Shown: piece after piece, positions 52,852-60,051 of the stretch
Layout: each line of letters begins with the position of its first letter
How positions within the stretch are numbered: position 1 is the stretch's first letter
Assembly (NCBI GenBank): GCA_030017955.1
Contig: JASEGR010000007.1
Coordinates: forward strand, 1 to 60,051
Direction: 5' to 3'
Length of the DNA stretch: 60,051 nt
Source of the DNA: Candidatus Eisenbacteria bacterium
Lineage (GTDB): Bacteria; Eisenbacteria; RBG-16-71-46; JASEGR01
Made by a program: the position numbers and the translations under genes
The notes under the pieces: generated by a model
Seen by the model: only the letters and a program-made list of their open reading frames with translations
Told to the model about the DNA's origin: nothing
Database searches by the model: none

Positions 52852-53523
52852 CTAGCCCATCAGGACAAAGATGCTCGCGACGTAAATGAGATTGTCGACC
52901 CGGCACAAAAAGAGCACACCGCACCCGAGTCCAGTGGCAATGCTTCCCAAACTTGAATACGTTTGCGCGGCAGATTCCTGCATAAGTTTTCGCTTGGCGG
53001 CTACTATGACACGCCACAGCAGGAAGCTGAAAACCAGCCAATTAAGACTGGTCTCCATTCCTGTCAAGGACAGGCTTGGAACAAGCTGCACTGAGGACCA
53101 AATGAGCAGGCAGATCACCGAGAGAGACTGCCCGAGTGCTGCTTCCGAGATCGCACAAATGATGAGCCCGGTTGCAAAGTTGAGCACCGTGCAGAGAATC
53201 AGAGTAAGTCTCAGCAAATCTTCCTTTGAAGGCGTTATCGTTGCAAGGGCAGTAAGCAGCAGTTGCCACGCAGGTGGAAAGCCGTTGGTCCGGTTGATTC
53301 CGTCAAAGGTGAACCCCTGCCCATGTGCCGCGCGATGGGCTATTTCGAGGTAGTAGAATGTATCGTCGTTGACAACATGAGCAAGCAGATAGTTGAGGGG
53401 AAGCTGTGTTACGAAGAGCTGAAAAAGCACCGTGGCCAACAATATTGCGGCAGCCCAAATCCTTGGTGATTTGTGACTCAGATTTCTCCTGCCTAGCGAG
53501 ATTCCCGGTTGTTGTGCGGGCAT
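52852..53523 (-). CDS. N-terminal part of a split GT-C type membrane protein
   Basis: 223 aa with about five membrane helices. After the first helix the loop VNDDTFYYLEIAHRAAHGQGFTFDG has the acidic pair (Asp53-Asp54) that GT-C glycosyltransferases use, followed by NRTNGFPPAWQLLL. It ends …RVDNLIYVASIFVLMG at a TAG, after which the same frame continues as the ORF 51520-52827. Its 5' end overlaps dnaE2 by 31 nt on the same strand. A dead or readthrough gene; acceptor unknown. Confidence 0.65.
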   Translation of the reverse strand: MPAQQPGISLGRRNLSHKSPRIWAAAILLATVLFQLFVTQLPLNYLLAHVVNDDTFYYLEIAHRAAHGQGFTFDGINRTNGFPPAWQLLLTALATITPSKEDLLRLTLILCTVLNFATGLIICAISEAALGQSLSVICLLIWSSVQLVPSLSLTGMETSLNWLVFSFLLWRVIVAAKRKLMQESAAQTYSSLGSIATGLGCGVLFLCRVDNLIYVASIFVLMG

Positions 53524-56500
53524 CTCAAGGAAGCTACGCTACGCGCCGCGTGCATGTCCACAGTTTCCTGCAGCTTCCCAACATTTATGGTAAGTGCTCC
53601 GTGCTGCTCTTCGAGCTTGCCTTCCACAAGGAGTAAACCAGTATGCCTAAAAACAGTGGACAATTTCTCGTAGGCCTCCGGGAAAAGGATGCATTCGACA
53701 GTCCCCGTTGAGTCCTCGAGTGTCATGAATGCCATGAGCCTCTTGTCCCTTAATCTCACTCTACGCCGTGCAATGGGAAGTCCCACGATTCGGACAAACG
53801 GGCGCGGGTGGGTCCAGCCCCTCCCTGAAACTTCGGCAGTTCCGGCGGACTGACGGATCGCATTTCCCGCTTGAATTCGATGCTCTGCCTTGCTCGCTGA
53901 GGACCCACTGTCCCCAGTTTCCCGCACACAGAGCCCCACAATACCCCCCCTCACCGATTCCAATTCGTATAGTTCTGCTGCTCTCACGGCACCTTCAGGC
54001 AAAGGTCCAAGCTCACTCGGGTGGCAGACGACGTGCAAGTCTAGGAGTCGCTCTTCCATCGCAACCTGTTCACTCAAAGGCAAATCCTTTCCCTTGAAAC
54101 CAGATGCAGTAGCGTCTTCGACCAGCGCGAGTGAGGTCCCTTGAGCCGTCTTCTTTCTCATCCTCTTGGACAGAACGGCGAGCTCATAGAAAAGCCCGGG
54201 CCTCGTCCGGCCGGTGAAATCAAACGCTCCGCAGAGGATTAGACTTTCGGTTTCATTGAATCCAACGTTCGTTCTCAGGAGAAAATCGGAGACCGAGTTG
54301 AATGGACGTTCTTTTCTGGCAAGAAGGATTGATGAGATAGTTCTTCCAGTCAGGCCGCTCACCTGAGAAAGTCCGACTCTTATGGCGCCGCCATCAATTT
54401 CAAATCCGCGTCCCGAGCAGTTCACACAGGGCAGAAGAACGCGCAAGCCCATCCTCTTTGCCTCATTGACGTGGACCGACCTTTCATACATTCCCTGGTG
54501 ATGGTTCAGAACAGCGGTCATGTACTCAAGCGGAAAATGCGCCTTGAGGTAGAGAGACTGCCACGCGAGCACGCCGTAGCCTGCCGCGTGTGCCCGGGAA
54601 AACGTATAGGAGGAAAACCTTGTTACATCCTTCCACACGGAATTCTGTATTTCTGCCGGCACTCCCTTCTCCCTGCACTTCGCGGAGAAGAACTTCCTTG
54701 CGTTCTTCATATCAGGCTCACTTCGCGCATGTGAGATCGCCCTTCTCAGTGAATCCGCATCTTCGAGAGAGATTCCGGATATTTCACTCAGAACGCCCAT
54801 GACATCTTCTTCGTAGAGCATGATTCCGTGAGTTCTCTCAAGGAGCGACTTGAGACTTTCGTGAACGAATTCTATCTGTTCTTCTCCTCGCGCTCTTTTC
54901 ACAAAGCGTTCTTTCATCCCTGCTGAGGAAGGACCCGGCCTGATAAGCGCGAGCGCATCTATGGTGTCATCCTGAGACGAAGCTTGCAGCATGACGACGA
55001 GATTTCTCATGGCAGGCGACTCTGTTTGAAAGCATCCGAGCGTCTTTCCTCTGCGCAAAAGTTCCCCTGTGAGCTCATCATTCTCGGGAATCTCATCGGG
55101 AGAGAGCCTGAGACCCTTTTCTTTTTCTATGAGGTTCAGCGTCTCCTCGAGCGTCGAAAGCGCTCGATTTCCAAGAAGGTCAATCTTAACGAGGCCGGCT
55201 TTCTCGATGCCCTCCATCTCAAACTGGGTAACAACAATGCCCTTCGCGGCAAGCTCAAGCGGAACGTATTTCGAGAGCTCGCCCGGAGAAACAACGATTC
55301 CTCCACAATGAATTCCAAGATGCCTTGGGAAATTCTCAATCCTCTTTGCCAGACGGCGGGCCTCGGCAAGAAGCTCGAGGTGCTCTCCGATTCTTCCTTT
55401 CTTTGAAAGCGCACTCGCAGGAACGCCGAGCGCCTTTGCTGTCTCAAGAAAGGCCAGCCTTGACCCCATCGTGACATGCGTTGAGATCATGGCCACGCGA
55501 TTGCTTCCGTACTTCTTGTACACATACTCGATTACCTCATCCCTCCTGTGCCAGGAAAGGTCGATATCCAGGTCCGGCCAGTCTTTTCTTGTCTCATTGA
55601 GGAACCTCTCGAAATAGAGGTTGTAGCAAAGCGGATCGACATTCGTGACACCAAGAAGGTAGGCGACAATGGAACTCGCCCCGGACCCACGTCCCGCGAC
55701 GGGAATCCGCTTTTCCCTTGCGAAGCGCACGATGTCGCCGACAACCAGAAAATACTCAGTGAATCCCAGCTTTGAGATGATTTCTATTTCGTGGAGAAGT
55801 CGCTGGCGCGCCCGCCCGTTCGCTTGACCGTATCTTGAAATCAATCTCTCTTGGCAGAGAGAAAGAAGGAACTCCTTTGCTTCCACGCCTGTGGGAAGCG
55901 GAAATCTCGGGAAGACCGCCTCGCCCTGGAAAAGGTCAAAGTCGCATGCCTCCGCGATTTTCCTCGTGTTCGCAAGTGCATCCGGGATATCTTTGAAAAG
56001 TTCGCTCATCTCAAGCGGACTCCCCAGCCGGGCATTCCTGTTCCCTGTCATTCTTTGCCTGGCTTCGAAGATGGAGACATTTTTTCTTATGGCTGAGAGG
56101 AGTTCATGAGTCTCGCAGTCAGATTCATGAAGAAAGCGTACGTCGGTCGTTGCGACAGGTCTCAGGTTGAGTCTCCGCGCAAGCTTCATCAGCTCCATTT
56201 CTCTCGTTGCCGAGGAGCAGGGTCTTTCCATTCCGACGAGAAGGGAATCCTTTGGAACATCTGGCTCAAGCCTTCGGATGAACTCACAATCATTTGCAAT
56301 GATGAATAGGCCTTCGTGATGTTCGAGAAGTGAGTCAAGAAGTGAGAATTTCTCTTTCAGATTCCGCTCAGTCAGAAGTGTGCAGAGGTTAGAGTATCCC
56401 GCTCTGTCTCGCACAATGAGAACGACCTTCTCACCTTCGTACCCAAGCTCACAGCCGAGAATCGGCTTTATTCCTGCTTTCTTTGCAGCTTCAAAGAACC

Positions 56501-56663
56501 TGGGCGCGGCATAGAGGTTATTCGAATCGGTGAGAGCTATCGCATCGAAGCCAAGCTCCAGAGCCCTGGCAATAAGACTCTCCACAGTTGATGTGCCGGA
56601 AAGAAGCGAGTAATTGCTGTGGACATAAAGGGGAACCGGCGTGGACTCTGTTTCGCTACTCAT
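53493..56663 (-). CDS. dnaE2: Error-prone DNA polymerase III alpha subunit (DnaE2-like)
   Basis: 1056 aa. An N-terminal PHP domain (YVHSNYSLLSGTSTVESL) leads to the C-family polymerase with the catalytic PDLDIDLSW, FARE…PVAGRGSGASSIVAYLLG, and the finger/thumb segment LIRPGPSSAGMKERFVKRARG. A tandem helix-hairpin-helix and an OB-fold (LMAFMTLEDSTGTVECILFPEAYEK) close it. Size and context (lexA, dinB on the same strand) fit the SOS-induced translesion DnaE2 rather than the replicative enzyme. ImuA is absent and a catalytic DinB takes the ImuB place. Confidence 0.88.
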   Translation of the reverse strand: MSSETESTPVPLYVHSNYSLLSGTSTVESLIARALELGFDAIALTDSNNLYAAPRFFEAAKKAGIKPILGCELGYEGEKVVLIVRDRAGYSNLCTLLTERNLKEKFSLLDSLLEHHEGLFIIANDCEFIRRLEPDVPKDSLLVGMERPCSSATREMELMKLARRLNLRPVATTDVRFLHESDCETHELLSAIRKNVSIFEARQRMTGNRNARLGSPLEMSELFKDIPDALANTRKIAEACDFDLFQGEAVFPRFPLPTGVEAKEFLLSLCQERLISRYGQANGRARQRLLHEIEIISKLGFTEYFLVVGDIVRFAREKRIPVAGRGSGASSIVAYLLGVTNVDPLCYNLYFERFLNETRKDWPDLDIDLSWHRRDEVIEYVYKKYGSNRVAMISTHVTMGSRLAFLETAKALGVPASALSKKGRIGEHLELLAEARRLAKRIENFPRHLGIHCGGIVVSPGELSKYVPLELAAKGIVVTQFEMEGIEKAGLVKIDLLGNRALSTLEETLNLIEKEKGLRLSPDEIPENDELTGELLRRGKTLGCFQTESPAMRNLVVMLQASSQDDTIDALALIRPGPSSAGMKERFVKRARGEEQIEFVHESLKSLLERTHGIMLYEEDVMGVLSEISGISLEDADSLRRAISHARSEPDMKNARKFFSAKCREKGVPAEIQNSVWKDVTRFSSYTFSRAHAAGYGVLAWQSLYLKAHFPLEYMTAVLNHHQGMYERSVHVNEAKRMGLRVLLPCVNCSGRGFEIDGGAIRVGLSQVSGLTGRTISSILLARKERPFNSVSDFLLRTNVGFNETESLILCGAFDFTGRTRPGLFYELAVLSKRMRKKTAQGTSLALVEDATASGFKGKDLPLSEQVAMEERLLDLHVVCHPSELGPLPEGAVRAAELYELESVRGGIVGLCVRETGDSGSSASKAEHRIQAGNAIRQSAGTAEVSGRGWTHPRPFVRIVGLPIARRRVRLRDKRLMAFMTLEDSTGTVECILFPEAYEKLSTVFRHTGLLLVEGKLEEQHGALTINVGKLQETVDMHAARSVASLRCPHNNRESR

Positions 56664-56668
56664 CTGGG

Positions 56669-56702
56669 TCCCCTCACCCTTCCCTCTCCCCCAGGGGAGA
56701 GG
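56669..56702. repeat. Palindromic intergenic repeat, copy H
   Basis: TCCCCTCACCC…CCTCTCCCCCA-GGGGAGAGG in the gap between dinB and dnaE2. Confidence 0.75.
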
Positions 56703-56786
56703 ATAAACGGATCACAGGTCCCCGCAGGCGGCTGTCCTTGAGACTTCTCCCCTCTGGGGTGGAGGGAGACGCCGTCCCTCTTCCCA

Positions 56787-56822
56787 TCCTCTCCCCCTTG
56801 GGGAGAGGACTGAGGTGAGGGG
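56787..56822. repeat. Palindromic intergenic repeat, copy I
   Basis: TCCTCTCCCCCTTGGGGAGAGGA then TGAGGTGAGGGGC, also between dinB and dnaE2, 85 bp from copy H. Confidence 0.8.
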
Positions 56823-56831
56823 CAACCGCCG

Positions 56832-58034
56832 CTACCTGGTGAGGCATGGTGTTCTCAGAATAAATCCAAATCTATCCTGCTTTAGCTTTCCGAGAAGCTC
56901 GATGGAATTCCCGGCGACGATCGAGGAGTGCCCAAACTTCTGCCTCACCGAGTCAATTCCTTTGTACAGATTCCTCGATTTCTCTTCCTCCTCGTCTTCA
57001 TAGAATCCCATCTGAGACTCGTTCCACCGGGAGAAGCGCGAAAGGGCTATTCCGACCCGAATAACGCTCACTCTTCTCGTCAGCATGCGCACGAGCAAAT
57101 CCCTTGCGCGCGAGAAGAGCTCGTTGTCAAGAGCTGTCGGACTGGGAAGGGCTTCCTGCCTTTCCTCGTGCCGCGAATCCGCGTACGAGACCTTAACCGA
57201 TATCGTGCGAGGGCAGATCGCCAGATCTCTCGCCGCTTTCCCTGCCCTTTCCGTGAGATAGTAGAGCATCGCTTCAATCTCGCTTTGATCCCCGGCCGGT
57301 GTGTGGAAGGCGGTCTCCCGCGAGATTGATTGTGGAAGTTCTCGTTCTTGAACGCGAATTTCCCTCCCCGCCGCCCTTTCGTAGAGGTCGTGTCCGGCCT
57401 TTCCAAACAGCGCCCTAAGCGAATCCCGCGAGAAAGCTCTCAGATCCTGAATGGTGTGCACGCCCAGCTTTTCGAGGACACGCTTCGTTTTCGTCCCCAC
57501 GCCCGGCAATTCACCAACCGGAAAGCCTGCAATGAAGTTCTCCTCCTCACCCATTCTGATCAGTCTCAGTCCATCGGGTTTCACGGTCCGGCCCGCAAAC
57601 TTCGCAATCATCCTGTTTGTGGCAATCCCGACGGTGACGGTGAGTCCAATTTCTCTTCTCACTCTCTCTTTGAGTTCGCGGCCGACTAGAAGAAAATCTT
57701 CGTATAGAAGCTCTGTCCCCGAAAGATCACAGTGGGCTTCGTCAAGGTAGCTCTCGACGGCCGGGGAAATGTCCCGGCAGATATCGAATGTCCGCGACGC
57801 GAAGGAACGGTACGTCTGGCAATGCCCGTCAAGCACCACGGCTTTGGGACAGAGTTTCTTTGCCTCGCGGATTGACATTCCGGCTCTTAGGCCGTATTTC
57901 CTTGCATCATAGGAACAGCTCGCTATGACACCTCTTCCCACGATCACAGGAACGTCTTTCAGGCGGGGGTTCTTGAGCTTTTCAACCGATGCGAAAAAGG
58001 CATCTATATCAACGTGCATTATGACGGGGCGCAT
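56832..58034 (-). CDS. dinB: Y-family translesion DNA polymerase (Pol IV-like)
   Basis: 400 aa. The metal ligands are complete: Asp9 in HVDIDAFFASVE and Asp98-Glu99 in SYLDEAHCD, so it is catalytically competent, unlike ImuB. The steric region GRGVIASCSYDARKYGLRAGM, the helix-hairpin-helix ELPGVGTKTKRVLEKLG and the little-finger domain follow. It lacks an obvious beta-clamp pentapeptide at the C-terminus (none seen). It sits in the lexA-DUF6504-dinB-dnaE2 run. Confidence 0.93.
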   Translation of the reverse strand: MRPVIMHVDIDAFFASVEKLKNPRLKDVPVIVGRGVIASCSYDARKYGLRAGMSIREAKKLCPKAVVLDGHCQTYRSFASRTFDICRDISPAVESYLDEAHCDLSGTELLYEDFLLVGRELKERVRREIGLTVTVGIATNRMIAKFAGRTVKPDGLRLIRMGEEENFIAGFPVGELPGVGTKTKRVLEKLGVHTIQDLRAFSRDSLRALFGKAGHDLYERAAGREIRVQERELPQSISRETAFHTPAGDQSEIEAMLYYLTERAGKAARDLAICPRTISVKVSYADSRHEERQEALPSPTALDNELFSRARDLLVRMLTRRVSVIRVGIALSRFSRWNESQMGFYEDEEEEKSRNLYKGIDSVRQKFGHSSIVAGNSIELLGKLKQDRFGFILRTPCLTR

Positions 58035-58049
58035 GATTGTCGGCCGCTA

Positions 58050-58304
58050 TCACCCTTCCATCATCACAGATTCCAGATACCAGAGCATTTCAGATCCATC
58101 CAGGCAAAGCTCACACACATCACCGGTATCCACGCTCACCGAAAAATAGTAGAGCCTCTTCTGACCTTCCTTCCATTCCCATCTGGCATGGACATCGGTG
58201 ATTTTGTAATTTCTAGTTCCCCGTTTGAAACAAAGGGGCACTATCTGCCCGCCGTGGAAATCAGCTCTCACCTTTACGGCTTGATTTATTCGTTCAACAA
58301 TCAC
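58050..58304 (-). CDS. DUF6504-like small protein
   Basis: 84 aa. It begins MIVERINQAVKVRADFHGGQIVP and contains YKITDVHARWEWKEGQKRLYYFSV followed by CELCLDGSEMLWYLE. This resembles the small DUF6504 domain often encoded beside, or fused to, Y-family/ImuB polymerases; the family name is from memory. Its biochemical role is not known to me. It lies 15 bp before dinB and after repeat J. Confidence 0.7.
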   Translation of the reverse strand: MIVERINQAVKVRADFHGGQIVPLCFKRGTRNYKITDVHARWEWKEGQKRLYYFSVSVDTGDVCELCLDGSEMLWYLESVMMEG

Positions 58305-58308
58305 GACT

Positions 58309-58367
58309 CCCCCTCACCCCCTCACCTTGATCCTCTCCCCCGTGGGGAGAGGGTAGGGTGAGGGGGC
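58309..58367. repeat. Palindromic intergenic repeat, copy J
   Basis: Outer arms CCCCCTCACC/GGTGAGGGGG and core CCTCTCCCCC-g-TGGGGAGAGGG. It fills the gap between lexA and the DUF6504 gene. Confidence 0.85.
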
Positions 58368-58372
58368 GCTCC

Positions 58373-58975
58373 TTACAATTTCCTCACCACTCCGACTACC
58401 TTTCCACAAATCCTGAAAAGAGGATCTCCTTTCTTCACAACTATGGGTTTATAGTTCCTGTTACGTGGTATAAGCTCAATTCCGTTCTGCCTTTTCTTGA
58501 AAACCTTGACCGTAACTTCCTGCTCCTCTCCCAGACAGGCAACAACTGCATCTCCGTCGTGAGCCGTTCCCTGCTCTCTCACAATGCAGTAATCGCCATC
58601 GTAGATACCGGCATCCTTCATGCTGTCGCCTTTGACTCTTACCGCAAAGTGGCGGGTGTCTCCTTTGAAAAGTTCTCCGAGAGAAAGTTTTCCTTCGATC
58701 GATTCAATGGCAAGAATCGGGGCGCCTGCCGGAACCCGACCAATTATGGGCACGCCTTCTCCTCTTCTCGCCTCTTTTGGAACAACGAGCCTTCTTCCAA
58801 GTCTCTTCAAGTACCCCTTTCTAATGAGTGCTTGAAGGTGCTGGCTTATCGTTGCTGGAGAACGAAGCCCGATCCTTGCTCCGAGCTCCCTGTAAGAAGG
58901 GAAATGCCCGGTTTCTTCAATCGAAGAGAGTATGAGCTCAAAGAGCTCTTTCTGCCTGGGGGTTACAAGCCGCAT
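58373..58975 (-). CDS. lexA: LexA SOS repressor
   Basis: 200 aa. A winged helix-turn-helix (1-65; TPRQKELFELILSSIEETG…SPATISQHLQALIRKGYL) is joined to an S24 autoprotease domain. The cleavage site is Ala83-Gly84 (RVPAGAP), and the catalytic dyad is Ser118 (KGDSMKDAGI) and Lys157 (EVTVKVFKK). It heads a cassette with a DUF6504 protein, dinB and dnaE2, and its promoter contains a palindromic operator, so it should repress itself and the whole cassette. Confidence 0.96.
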   Translation of the reverse strand: MRLVTPRQKELFELILSSIEETGHFPSYRELGARIGLRSPATISQHLQALIRKGYLKRLGRRLVVPKEARRGEGVPIIGRVPAGAPILAIESIEGKLSLGELFKGDTRHFAVRVKGDSMKDAGIYDGDYCIVREQGTAHDGDAVVACLGEEQEVTVKVFKKRQNGIELIPRNRNYKPIVVKKGDPLFRICGKVVGVVRKL

Positions 58976-59065
58976 GGTTTCCTCCGGTTCATTTAGCCGT
59001 CGATCCTTTGTATATCAGGCTGCTAGCCACAAGCTGTAAGCTTCCAGCAGGGTGCTCACATCTTC

Positions 59066-59094
59066 AATATACCAAACAATTGTTCGGTAGTCAA
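59066..59094 (-). promoter_or_regulatory. lexA promoter with embedded LexA operator
   Basis: On the minus strand TTGACT, exactly 17 nt, TATATT. The spacer is nearly all a palindrome, CCGAACAATTGTTTGG (59072-59087), close to the Gram-positive-type SOS box CGAAC-N4-GTTyg. Repressor bound there would block RNA polymerase. Confidence 0.8.
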
Positions 59095-59278
59095 GGGAAA
59101 AAATATGGAAGAACTCATATCCGGTGAACGGCTTGTAGAAAACCCTCGAAGAACTTGTTGACGACTTACGCTGGGAGACAGCATCCTACCCGCAACAATG
59201 TGTGAACTCCCGCAGTTTGGACTCGCATTCTTGCAATCGGACGGGGCAGGCTGTTCTTGGCCGCAAAGGAGGGGGAAG
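59095..59278. other. Gap between the lexA promoter and the BNR lipoprotein gene
   Basis: No gene is visible. It must contain the promoter of the lipoprotein gene at 59279, but I see no good hexamer pair. Confidence 0.4.
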
Positions 59279-59836
59279 ATGAGACTCAGTGTAAGTCAAC
59301 TCTATCTGACTGCAGTGTTGCTTGTTGTCACATTCGTGATTGCCGGTTGCCCCGGTTCAGTTGTAGAGCCCCCCAGTATACGCGGCCACTTCTGGTCGTC
59401 AGCAGTGGGACTCCGTGGAGGTGAGGCCACCGCGGCTTATGCAAGGCACAGGTCGTCGGTTTCTGCCGGAGCTCCGGCCGGAGTCTTCCCCTCAGCAATC
59501 ACTGCCGGCTCTGGAGCCGACCTCTTCGTTGGAACTCCAGGCGGAGTTTACCGGTCAACAGATGATGGAACAACGTGGACAAGAGTCATCACCGGAATGA
59601 CAGTCCCTATTATCTCCGCGATTACTTCGAACTCGAGTGGGCATCTTTTTGCCGGAACCCAGGGTGGAGGAGTCTATCGTTCAACGAATAATGGAGATAC
59701 GTGGACGGCAGTCAATAGCGGACTGACAAGTCTGGCTATCACCAGTATTGTTACGAACTCAAGCGGGCACATCTTCGCCGGCACCAACGGCGGCGGAGTC
59801 TTCGTGAGTGCGAACTCGCTGACTTGGGGGCAATAG
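59279..59836 (+). CDS. Short lipoprotein with BNR/sialidase-like repeats
   Basis: 185 aa. The signal LYLTAVLLVVTFVIAGC ends in a lipobox (IAGC), so the protein should be lipidated. Residues about 75-180 hold two full beta-propeller blades with the BNR signature (GGVYRSTDDGTTWTRV, GGGVYRSTNNGDTWTAV) and half of a third, where the frame ends NSLTWGQ-stop. Family members normally have many more blades, so this may be a truncated gene. AAAGGAGGGGG lies 5 nt before the ATG; codons upstream of it are not part of the protein. Confidence 0.75.
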   Translation: MRLSVSQLYLTAVLLVVTFVIAGCPGSVVEPPSIRGHFWSSAVGLRGGEATAAYARHRSSVSAGAPAGVFPSAITAGSGADLFVGTPGGVYRSTDDGTTWTRVITGMTVPIISAITSNSSGHLFAGTQGGGVYRSTNNGDTWTAVNSGLTSLAITSIVTNSSGHIFAGTNGGGVFVSANSLTWGQ

Positions 59837-59886
59837 GGAACACTTCACCCCCAACGATTTCCTACCCCCCCTCCTTCTTTGAAATA

Positions 59887-59915
59887 TTGACGGATATGGC
59901 CCTCTTTGGTATAAT
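59887..59915 (+). promoter_or_regulatory. Near-consensus sigma-70 promoter at window end
   Basis: TTGACG, exactly 17 nt, TATAAT, preceded by AAATA as at 27364. The transcript would run out of the window; no gene is seen in the remaining 135 bp. Confidence 0.7.
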
Positions 59916-60051
59916 TTAACCCTAATATTCCCAGATGTAATGCAGGCTAACAACTACAGTACCGTGCGCGTAAATGACGCCATTCCAATCTCCCATTCAC
60001 AACCTATGGCCAATTACCCGTTAAGACAGTCAGAATGAGCTGATACTTTTG

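Noticed and set aside
1-60051. CRISPR arrays, tRNA or rRNA genes
   Set aside because: I scanned the gene-free gaps and saw no regularly spaced repeats with unique spacers and no tRNA-like T-loop outside coding sequence.

Overview
The window is 60 kb of bacterial DNA, densely packed with genes, with no rRNA or tRNA genes that I could find. Three proteins or fragments end in the 'NPFNP…G.YF.L…K.V..R' type of C-terminal sorting domain used for type IX-like secretion. With complex I, menaquinone synthesis (MenA) and FixCX, this points to a respiring, double-membraned member of the FCB/Bacteroidetes-related candidate phyla. I cannot name the lineage. Arginine is written mostly as AGA/AGG in the housekeeping genes. 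A palindromic repeat (CCCTCACC…CTCTCCCC-GGGGAGAG…GGTGAGGG) sits in many gaps between genes.

Layout: 0.3-5.5 kb holds housekeeping genes (nth, a YugP-like protease, HU, a YbbR protein, a flippase coupled to a diguanylate cyclase). At 5.7-6.8 kb a decayed IS3-type element cuts off a secreted-protein gene. The stretch 7.0-14.9 kb is a complex I operon (nuoA,E,H,J,K,L,M,N) holding all membrane-arm subunits but, of the peripheral arm, only NuoE. A 48-aa membrane ORF and a large GT-C type membrane protein follow. At 17.5-19.6 kb an MntA-HepT pair runs directly into a secreted beta-helix protein. The stretch 19.8-27.0 kb holds redox and amino-acid genes on the minus strand (FemAB-like, lpd, fixX, fixC, glutaredoxin-like, AhbC/NirJ-like radical SAM, pepA).

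The most interesting region is 27.4-34.4 kb. A near-consensus promoter and a structured leader precede a small secreted protein with a C-terminal tripartite anchor. After it come two very large paralogous membrane proteins, a canonical exosortase (Cys/Arg/His) and a fourth membrane protein. By hand alignment the two large proteins each carry an exosortase-like core fused to DUF4350/GATase-like domains. One keeps the Cys and Arg but lacks the His; the other keeps Arg and His but has Met for Cys. I read this as an undescribed, dedicated exosortase-type sorting system.

The right part (34.4-60 kb) has a beta-propeller protein with a C-terminal sorting domain, a likely structured ncRNA, ccdA-moeA-hflX, a prolidase, an ABC-2 exporter, a methyltransferase, menA, a DUF885 peptidase and a subtilisin-like protease with a sorting domain. 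It also has a split GT-C gene and an SOS cassette lexA-DUF6504-dinB-dnaE2 with a LexA box placed exactly in the lexA promoter spacer. Three copies of a 216-bp MITE-like element are scattered in this half. Several starts were moved from the longest open frame because the upstream codons come from repeats or because a clear ribosome-binding site lies further in.
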